NCBI GenBank assembly: GCA_937886715.1
Contig: CAKZZD010000045.1
Location: 1 to 64,000, forward strand
Length of the DNA: 64,000 nucleotides
Source: an uncultured Bacteroidales bacterium
Lineage (GTDB): Bacteria; Bacteroidota; Bacteroidia; Bacteroidales; P3
Reading direction: 5' to 3'
Both the position numbers and the translations under genes were made by a program. Positions within the stretch are counted from its first letter, which is position 1. Each line of letters starts with the position of its first letter. The notes beneath the pieces were generated by a model. It had not been told where the DNA came from. It ran no database searches and worked only from the letters and a program-made list of their open reading frames with translations. This document shows, piece after piece, positions 58,759 to 64,000 of the stretch.

Positions 58759-59583
58759 TCATCCTGCAGCCACTATTTTTCTGAACAGATTGGTCATCTT
58801 GTCGGCGGCCCGGTCGGCCTCGCGGACCACGTCGTCGCCATCGTTGACGAAGCCCGATGCGCTGTCCAGGTCGTGGGCCTGGTTGGTGATGACGCTGATA
58901 CCGAACACTTCGAGGCCGCAGTGGCGGGCCACAATCACCTCGGGCACGGTGCTCATGCCCACGGCGTCGGCGCCGAGCATACGAAACATGCGATATTCGG
59001 CAGGGGTCTCGTAGGTGGGGCCCGTTTCGGCCACATAGACGCCTTCGCGCAGCGTCAGTCCCATCCGCGCAGCTTCGGCGAGAGCCACTGTCCTCAGCCT
59101 CCGGCTGTAGACCTCCGTCATGTCGGGAAAGCGCGGGCCGAAGAGGCTCTCGTTGGGGCCTATCAGCGGATTGGGCATAAAGTTGATGTGGTCGGTGATG
59201 ACCATGAGGTCGCCCACACGGTAGTCGGGGTTGACAGCTCCGGCGGCGTTGCTCACTAGGATGCGCTTGATGCCCATGCGGGCGAAGACGCGGATGGGGT
59301 AGGTCACCTCCTGCATGGTGTAGCCTTCGTAGTAGTGGAATCGCCCCTGCATGGCCATGATGGCGGTGTTGCCCAGCCGGCCCACAAGCAGGTTGCCCTT
59401 GTGGCCGATGGCTGTGGAGGTTTTGAAATGGGGTATCTCGGCATAGGGCAGAGAGAGGCAGCCGTCGATGCTGCTGCCCAGTTTGCCCAGTCCGCTGCCC
59501 AGTATCACCACCGTCTCGGGCATCTCCAGCCCTGCAGCGGCTATCTTCTGTAGGATGTGTTTTGCGCTCTCGTCGTAGTTCAT
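58759..59583 (-). CDS. Purine-nucleoside phosphorylase (type PNP/MTAP)
   Basis: A 274-residue enzyme that splits purine nucleosides with phosphate. Motifs are VVILGSGLGKLGSSI, GRFHYYEGYTMQEVTYPIRV, LVSNAAGAVNPDYRVGDLM, TGPTYETPAEYRMFRMLGAD and MSTVPEVIVARHCGLEV. These match the trimeric PunA/MTAP class rather than hexameric DeoD. It follows the DUF151 gene by 71 bases. Confidence 0.93.
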   Translation of the reverse strand: MNYDESAKHILQKIAAAGLEMPETVVILGSGLGKLGSSIDGCLSLPYAEIPHFKTSTAIGHKGNLLVGRLGNTAIMAMQGRFHYYEGYTMQEVTYPIRVFARMGIKRILVSNAAGAVNPDYRVGDLMVITDHINFMPNPLIGPNESLFGPRFPDMTEVYSRRLRTVALAEAARMGLTLREGVYVAETGPTYETPAEYRMFRMLGADAVGMSTVPEVIVARHCGLEVFGISVITNQAHDLDSASGFVNDGDDVVREADRAADKMTNLFRKIVAAG

Positions 59584-59654
59584 CTGTGTGCGTTAAAGCT
59601 GAATGTTAATTGAATTTTATAAAAAGCTGATTGACTCTTCGGACTTCCGAGAGA

Positions 59655-60215
59655 TCAGCGTCGTTTTCTGGCGTCGATTTTCCGTTGCAGTTCTGCCGCT
59701 TTTTCGTATTCTTCGCGCTCTTCGCAGCGACGCAGCTCCTCTTCCAGCGCCTGCAGCGGGGGCTCTTGCTCGTCGTCTGCGGGAGACGCTTGGTTGCGCT
59801 CTCCCGTCGTGGTGCCGCCTTTCACGCCGGCTTCTTCGATGACAGCCTGCGACATCATGATCTGGCAGCCGCTCTGCAGCGCCAGCACGATGGCATCCGA
59901 CGTGCGGCAGTCGAAGCGTTGGGTGTTGAATCCGTCGCTCACATGCAGCGTTGAATAGAAAAGCCCCTCCACCACCTTGTCGATCGACACCATCTTGACA
60001 CTCAAGCCAAATCCCTCCATCACCTTGAGCATCAGTTCATGTGTCAGCGGACGTTTTGTTTCCACCCGCTCCTTCGCCAGCACGATGCTCTGCGCCTCTT
60101 GCTGGCCGATGATGATGGGCACCTGAATGCCTGATTCCGGCTCGAGCACCATCAGGATATAGCTGCCGCTTTGCGACATGCCTTCTTGTATCAGGTATGG
60201 TACGACCTCTTTCAT
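59655..60215 (-). CDS. DUF151 bifunctional nuclease with C-terminal UVR motif
   Basis: A 186-residue protein. The DUF151 domain spans about 10-135 (YILMVLEPESGIQVPIIIGQ, EAQSIVLAKERVETKRPLTH, FDCRTSDAIVLALQSG), and a UvrB/C-type motif ends the chain (LEEELRRCEEREEYEKAAEL). Family members can act on DNA and RNA and are often stress-induced. It lies between rdgB and the purine phosphorylase in the nucleotide-related part of the run. Confidence 0.85.
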   Translation of the reverse strand: MKEVVPYLIQEGMSQSGSYILMVLEPESGIQVPIIIGQQEAQSIVLAKERVETKRPLTHELMLKVMEGFGLSVKMVSIDKVVEGLFYSTLHVSDGFNTQRFDCRTSDAIVLALQSGCQIMMSQAVIEEAGVKGGTTTGERNQASPADDEQEPPLQALEEELRRCEEREEYEKAAELQRKIDARKRR

Positions 60216-60262
60216 CTTTTATCCACAATCATAATTTCTATTCCGTCTGGAATCCGGCAGGT

Positions 60263-60868
60263 TCATTTTTCAAGATTCTCTTCCAGGTGCCGCCTCAGTT
60301 TCTCCACAGCCAGCCCCCGGTGGCTGATGCTGTTCTTCACATCGAGGGGCATCTCGGCAAAGCTTACGGCAAAGCGGTCGGGCAAGAACACGGGGTCGTA
60401 GCCGAAGCCGCCCATGCCGTGCCGCTCACGCAGAATCTGGCCCTCCACGCGGCCTTCGAAGCAGTGCTCCTCGCCATTCACGATCAGGCATATCACTGTG
60501 CGGAATCGAGCCCGGCGGTCGTCCACACCCTCCAGCGCAGTCAGCAGCTTCGTCACATTGTCGTCGAACGAGCAGTGCTCGCCCGCATAGCGCGCGGAAT
60601 AAACGCCAGGCGCGCCGCCCAGGGCGTCCACCTCCAGGCCCGTGTCATCGGCAAAGCATCCGTCGGCAGAAGTGTTCATCCCCTGCAGCCGATCCCACAC
60701 CCAGTGTGCTTTCTGCTCGGCGTTACCCTCGAGGGTGTCGGCGGTTTCGGGGATGTCACCCTCCAAACCTATCTCTTGTAGGCTCACCACCTCCACCTTT
60801 CCTTGAAGCGCAGCGCGCACCTCTTCGAGTTTATGTTTGTTGTTTGTGGCAAAAATCAGTCGTTTCAT
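60263..60868 (-). CDS. rdgB: Non-canonical purine NTP pyrophosphatase
   Basis: A 201-residue house-cleaning enzyme that hydrolyses ITP, dITP and XTP to monophosphates. It has FATNNKHKLEEVRAAL, the catalytic-site ADDTGLEVDALGGAPGVYSARYAG and RFRTVICLI, then GFGYDPVFLPDRF and ISHRGLAVEKLR. ATG 60868 is the natural start. It lies 149 bases after murF, a gap holding no recognised feature. Confidence 0.93.
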   Translation of the reverse strand: MKRLIFATNNKHKLEEVRAALQGKVEVVSLQEIGLEGDIPETADTLEGNAEQKAHWVWDRLQGMNTSADGCFADDTGLEVDALGGAPGVYSARYAGEHCSFDDNVTKLLTALEGVDDRRARFRTVICLIVNGEEHCFEGRVEGQILRERHGMGGFGYDPVFLPDRFAVSFAEMPLDVKNSISHRGLAVEKLRRHLEENLEK

Positions 60869-61017
60869 ATTGCTGGAAATCTACATTCTTTTTTAACGCC
60901 ACTCTTGGCATAATATTGCCCGCGCTCCACATTATTTATGCCTTAATGATTCCCCGGGCCTCTAATCCATGTCGGATGGAGCCCTGAAGGTGCTGATGGT
61001 GCGTGTTGTTGGACGCG

Positions 61018-62397
61018 TCAGAGTGCCTCCTGCACCTGCCAGAGACGGTTCGAGTTGGAGCCTTTCACGAGGATGGTCTGGCCGTTGAGGGGGTGCTGCC
61101 GGAGGTGTGCCAGCAGGGCGTTGACGTCGGGAAAGCGCAGCCAAGTGTCGGGCATCCTGAGACCGTCGAATTCATGGCCGATAAGGATGATGTGGTCGAG
61201 GTGCATCTCGGAGAGGCGGTCGACAAGTTTGCGGTGTTCTTCGGCGCTGGCTTTGCCAAGTTCACGCATGCCGCCGAGGATGACGCTTTTGTGTGGCGCT
61301 GTGAGCTGGCAGAAAGTGTCGAGGGCGGCATGCATCGACGATGGATTGGCGTTGTAGCAGTCGAGGTAGAGCCTGTTGGAGCCCGTCTGCAGCATCTGGG
61401 ATCGGTTGTTGGAGGGGGTGTATTCTTCGAGCGCCTGTTTGATGAGGAAGGGGTCGACACGGAAGTGGCGTCCGATGGCGATGGCGGCCATAGCGTTGTC
61501 GAAATTATAGGCGCCGAGCAGGTGCGACTGGATGGTGTAGACGTTGTCGTCGACCTCGAAATAGCAGCGCATGTAGGGGTCGCTGGCGATGAACGAGCAG
61601 CGGTAGTCGGCATCGGAGGTGCTGCCGTATGTGACGATGCCGAGGGGGCATTGCGACAGGGCTTCGGGGCTGAGAATGGGCTGGCCCGGGGCGTAAGCAG
61701 GGATGAGGGAGTCGGTTTCGGGGATGGTGGCAAGCCGGGAGGCCTGCTGTAGGAGAATGTCGCTGTCGGCATTGACGAAAGCCACTCCATGGCGAGAGGC
61801 CAGATGGCGGTAGAGCTCGGTCTTGGTGCGCACCACGCCTTCGAAACCACCGAAGCCTTCGAGGTGGGCGTAGCCGACGTTGGTGATGATACCGAAGTCG
61901 GGGTTGGCGATGCGGCAGAGGTCGGCGATCTCGCCCGGGTGGTTGGCGCCCATCTCGACGATGGCGATCTCGCAGTCGGCCGGAATGGCGAGGAGGGTGA
62001 GCGGCACGCCGAGGTGGTTGTTGAGGTTGCCGCGTGTGGCGGAGGTGCGGTAGCGGCGGCTGAGCACGGCGTGGATCAGCTCTTTGGTGGTGGTCTTTCC
62101 GTTGGTGCCCGTGATGCCGATCACGGGTATGTTGAGATGCGCCCGGTGGAAGGCGGCAAGCTGCTGCAGGGTGCTGAGAGTGTCGTCGACAACGATGCAG
62201 CGGTCGTCCATGCGGTAGCGCTCGTCGCTGATGATGCAGAGTGCTGCGCCCTGTTCGAGGGCTTGAGGGACGAAGGAGTTGCCGTCGAAATGTTCGCCGC
62301 GGAAGGCGACGAAGATGCATCCTGGGGTGATGCTGCGGCTGTCGGTGACGACGTTGCGCGACTGCAGGTAGATATTGTAGATTTGTTCGATTGTCAT
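61018..62397 (-). CDS. murF: UDP-N-acetylmuramoyl-tripeptide-D-alanyl-D-alanine ligase
   Basis: A 459-residue Mur ligase that completes the peptidoglycan pentapeptide precursor. It has the N-terminal MurF domain (VTDSRSITPGCIFVAFRGEHFDGNSF), the ATP-binding IGITGTNGKTTTKELI and the central FVEMGANHPGEI-like AIVEMGANHPGEIADLC, then LHCYNANPSSMHAALDTF-like DCYNANPSSMHAALD. It adds D-Ala-D-Ala in the cytoplasm. The neighbour upstream is uvrC, 20 bases away. In this genome it works with the MurD/MurL genes at 19.8-22.4 kb. Confidence 0.93.
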   Translation of the reverse strand: MTIEQIYNIYLQSRNVVTDSRSITPGCIFVAFRGEHFDGNSFVPQALEQGAALCIISDERYRMDDRCIVVDDTLSTLQQLAAFHRAHLNIPVIGITGTNGKTTTKELIHAVLSRRYRTSATRGNLNNHLGVPLTLLAIPADCEIAIVEMGANHPGEIADLCRIANPDFGIITNVGYAHLEGFGGFEGVVRTKTELYRHLASRHGVAFVNADSDILLQQASRLATIPETDSLIPAYAPGQPILSPEALSQCPLGIVTYGSTSDADYRCSFIASDPYMRCYFEVDDNVYTIQSHLLGAYNFDNAMAAIAIGRHFRVDPFLIKQALEEYTPSNNRSQMLQTGSNRLYLDCYNANPSSMHAALDTFCQLTAPHKSVILGGMRELGKASAEEHRKLVDRLSEMHLDHIILIGHEFDGLRMPDTWLRFPDVNALLAHLRQHPLNGQTILVKGSNSNRLWQVQEAL

Positions 62398-62417
62398 GGG
62401 TCTGTTGCGTTGTGTTT

Positions 62418-64000
62418 TTATTGCGGACTTTGTGGGTTGAAATGGTCGAACACGATGCGGGCTTTGGCGGGTCCGATGGCACTGCTGAGGTCGGCCAGGC
62501 TTTGGAGGGAGACCTGCTTGACGGAGCCGAAGCGAAGCAGCAGGCTGTGGGCGGTTTTCTGCCCGATGCCCGGAATGTCGGTGAGCGTGGTGTGGAGGGT
62601 GCCCTTCGAGCGTTTATCCTTGTGGAAGGTGATGGCGAAGCGGTGCACCTCGTTCTGTATCTGTTCCAAAAGATGGAAGAGGGGGTCGGTGGGACGCAAA
62701 CCGACGACGCGGGGCGGGAAGCCATAGAGCAACTCCGAGGTGTGGTGACGGTCGTCTTTGGCCAGTCCGGCTATGGGAATGTCGATGTGCAGTTTGTCGT
62801 AGAGCACGCGGCGAGCCATTTCCATCTGTCCGGCACCACCGTCGACGATGAGCAGGTCGGGCATGGGTGCGTCCTCGTCGCGCAGGCGGCTGTAGCGGCG
62901 CTGGATGACTTCAGCCATGGAGGAATAGTCGTCGGGACCGCTCACCGTCTTGATGTTGAATTTGCGGTATTCCTTGCGGTTGGGGCGGCCGTTGGTGTAG
63001 CGCACCATGCCTGCCACGGGGTAGGCTCCCTGGATGTTCGAGTTGTCGAAACATTCGATGTTGACAGGCAGCGTGGGCAGTTGCAGGGCATGCTGAATGC
63101 GTTCGAGGAGCTTGAGGGCCGACGGCGCGGCTTCGCCCTCGACGATGGCGCGCTGGTGGCGGCATTGTTTCTGGTAGCTTTCGACGTTGCGGAGCGACAG
63201 CTCGAGCAATTTGCGGCGGTCGCCGCGGGGGTCGGTGGTCTGCTGCAGGTAGTCGGCCGGCAGGTCGGGAAGCGGCATGGGCAGCACTACCTCGGTGGCG
63301 GTGCTGTGGGTCTGCTCATGGAGTGTCGTGAGGGCCATGGTCAGAATGTCGGCGTCGGATTCGTCGAGCTGTTTCCTGATCTCGTTGGAGAGACTGTAGA
63401 TGATGGCTCCACGTTTGACGCGCATCATGTTGATGTAGGCGTAGCGGTCGTCGCTGAGAATCGAGATCACGTCAACATCGCGCACGTTGGTGTCGACGAC
63501 GGTGGAACGGCCTTGGTATTCTTCGAGCAGGCGTATCTTGCGTTTCAGCTGCTCGGCTTCCTCGAAGCGCAGCTCCTCGGCGAGGGCGTACATCCGGTTC
63601 TTCATGTTGTCGATGATCTCGCCGAAGTCGCCTTTCAGTATGCGTCGTATGTTGTCGAAGGTGGCCAGGTAGTCGTCCTTGCTTTGCAATCCGGCGCAAG
63701 GGGCCCCACAGAGGCCTATCTGGTGCTTGATGCAGGGGCGCTTGCCCATGTGGTCGCAGGTGCGATAGATGAAAAGCTGGCGAATGATGTCTTGCAGTTC
63801 GCGCAGGATGCGGCCGTTGGGGTAGGGACCGAAATACTGACCCTTGATGGTGTGGCGGCGGGTGTAGAGCAGGCGCGGATATTCCTCGTCGGTGATGCAC
63901 AGGTAGGGGTAGCTCTTGTCGTCCTTGAGCATCGAATTGTAGCGGGGCTGGTAGCGCTTGATGAGGCTGTTCTCCAGCAGCAGGGCATCCACTTCGGTGG
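62418..64000 (-). CDS. uvrC: Excinuclease ABC subunit C (N-terminus beyond window)
   Basis: The C-terminal 527 residues of UvrC, the nuclease of nucleotide-excision repair. Visible parts are the end of the GIY-YIG domain (LLENSLIKRYQPRYNSMLKDD), a Cys cluster near PCIKHQIGLCGAPCAG, the UVR helix AEELRFEEAEQLKRKI, the RNase H-like C-terminal nuclease (IECFDNSNIQGAYPVAGMV, LLIVDGGAGQMEMA) and the helix-hairpin-helix DIPGIGQKTAHSLLLRFGS. About 80 N-terminal residues lie past base 64000. It may lead the minus-strand run to murF. Confidence 0.95.
   Translation of the reverse strand, partial: TEVDALLLENSLIKRYQPRYNSMLKDDKSYPYLCITDEEYPRLLYTRRHTIKGQYFGPYPNGRILRELQDIIRQLFIYRTCDHMGKRPCIKHQIGLCGAPCAGLQSKDDYLATFDNIRRILKGDFGEIIDNMKNRMYALAEELRFEEAEQLKRKIRLLEEYQGRSTVVDTNVRDVDVISILSDDRYAYINMMRVKRGAIIYSLSNEIRKQLDESDADILTMALTTLHEQTHSTATEVVLPMPLPDLPADYLQQTTDPRGDRRKLLELSLRNVESYQKQCRHQRAIVEGEAAPSALKLLERIQHALQLPTLPVNIECFDNSNIQGAYPVAGMVRYTNGRPNRKEYRKFNIKTVSGPDDYSSMAEVIQRRYSRLRDEDAPMPDLLIVDGGAGQMEMARRVLYDKLHIDIPIAGLAKDDRHHTSELLYGFPPRVVGLRPTDPLFHLLEQIQNEVHRFAITFHKDKRSKGTLHTTLTDIPGIGQKTAHSLLLRFGSVKQVSLQSLADLSSAIGPAKARIVFDHFNPQSPQ

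Overview
The window looks like chromosomal DNA of a GC-rich member of the Bacteroidales or a close relative. The evidence is internal. Promoters match the Bacteroidota consensus TTTG-N19..21-TAnnTTTG upstream of trxA, the cysteine desulfidase-like gene, two lipoprotein genes and arcC. There is a PUR/DUF3276-parA-parB-DUF5683 block, an ExbB-ExbD-TonB set, a TonB-dependent receptor, a DUF4838 protein, a DUF6567 lipoprotein and fused NfnA/NfnB. No rRNA, tRNA, CRISPR array, prophage or insertion sequence was recognised.

Layout. 1-9.6 kb: partial alaS, a GroES-like gene, trxA, DUF58 and YqiA-like genes, then a long minus-strand run: exbB-exbD-tonB-S4 protein-ECF sigma-anti-sigma-Spy-like protein, and PUR-parA-parB-DUF5683. 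9.7-17.8 kb: cysteine desulfidase-like protein, FlK-like thioesterase, a lipoprotein, a two-DUF6624 plus M1-type peptidase fusion, a deoxyhypusine synthase homologue with an rSAM-type lipoprotein, and dnaB. 18-30 kb: a lipoprotein with a possibly leaderless promoter, then MurL-MurD-M20 hydrolase, which looks like the alternative L-Glu route to D-Glu in peptidoglycan. Then come YgiQ, two regulatory-domain surface proteins, an ABC-F ATPase, an acid phosphatase and a YkvA protein.

30.3-38.9 kb is the most striking region. A tightly packed, mostly overlapping minus-strand series encodes an M20 dipeptidase, a membrane SpoIIE-type phosphatase, an RsbW-like kinase, a STAS anti-anti-sigma protein, a RelA/SpoT-type synthetase, an HD alarmone hydrolase fused to an aminoglycoside-phosphotransferase-fold kinase, and fused NfnAB. 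I read it as a partner-switching module wired to alarmone metabolism. 39-46.3 kb is a plus-strand series of carbamate kinase, a small membrane protein, ornithine carbamoyltransferase, a shortened AAE-type transporter, a DUF4838 glycosidase-like protein and a porin-like barrel.

46.3-54 kb: tcdA, a second ECF sigma/anti-sigma pair followed by two paralogous outer-membrane barrels, then a TonB-dependent receptor with an HMA-domain protein. 54-64 kb: a minus-strand run of uvrC (partial), murF, rdgB, DUF151 nuclease, purine nucleoside phosphorylase, SBF-type transporter, HAD phosphatase, a small coiled-coil protein, cardiolipin synthase and an SNF-family transporter broken by one amber codon.

Several intergenic regions carry short imperfect direct units with an 11-bp period, often facing inverted copies. 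Two of them form 31- and 33-bp hairpins of nearly the same sequence. This element grammar is not explained by the genes.
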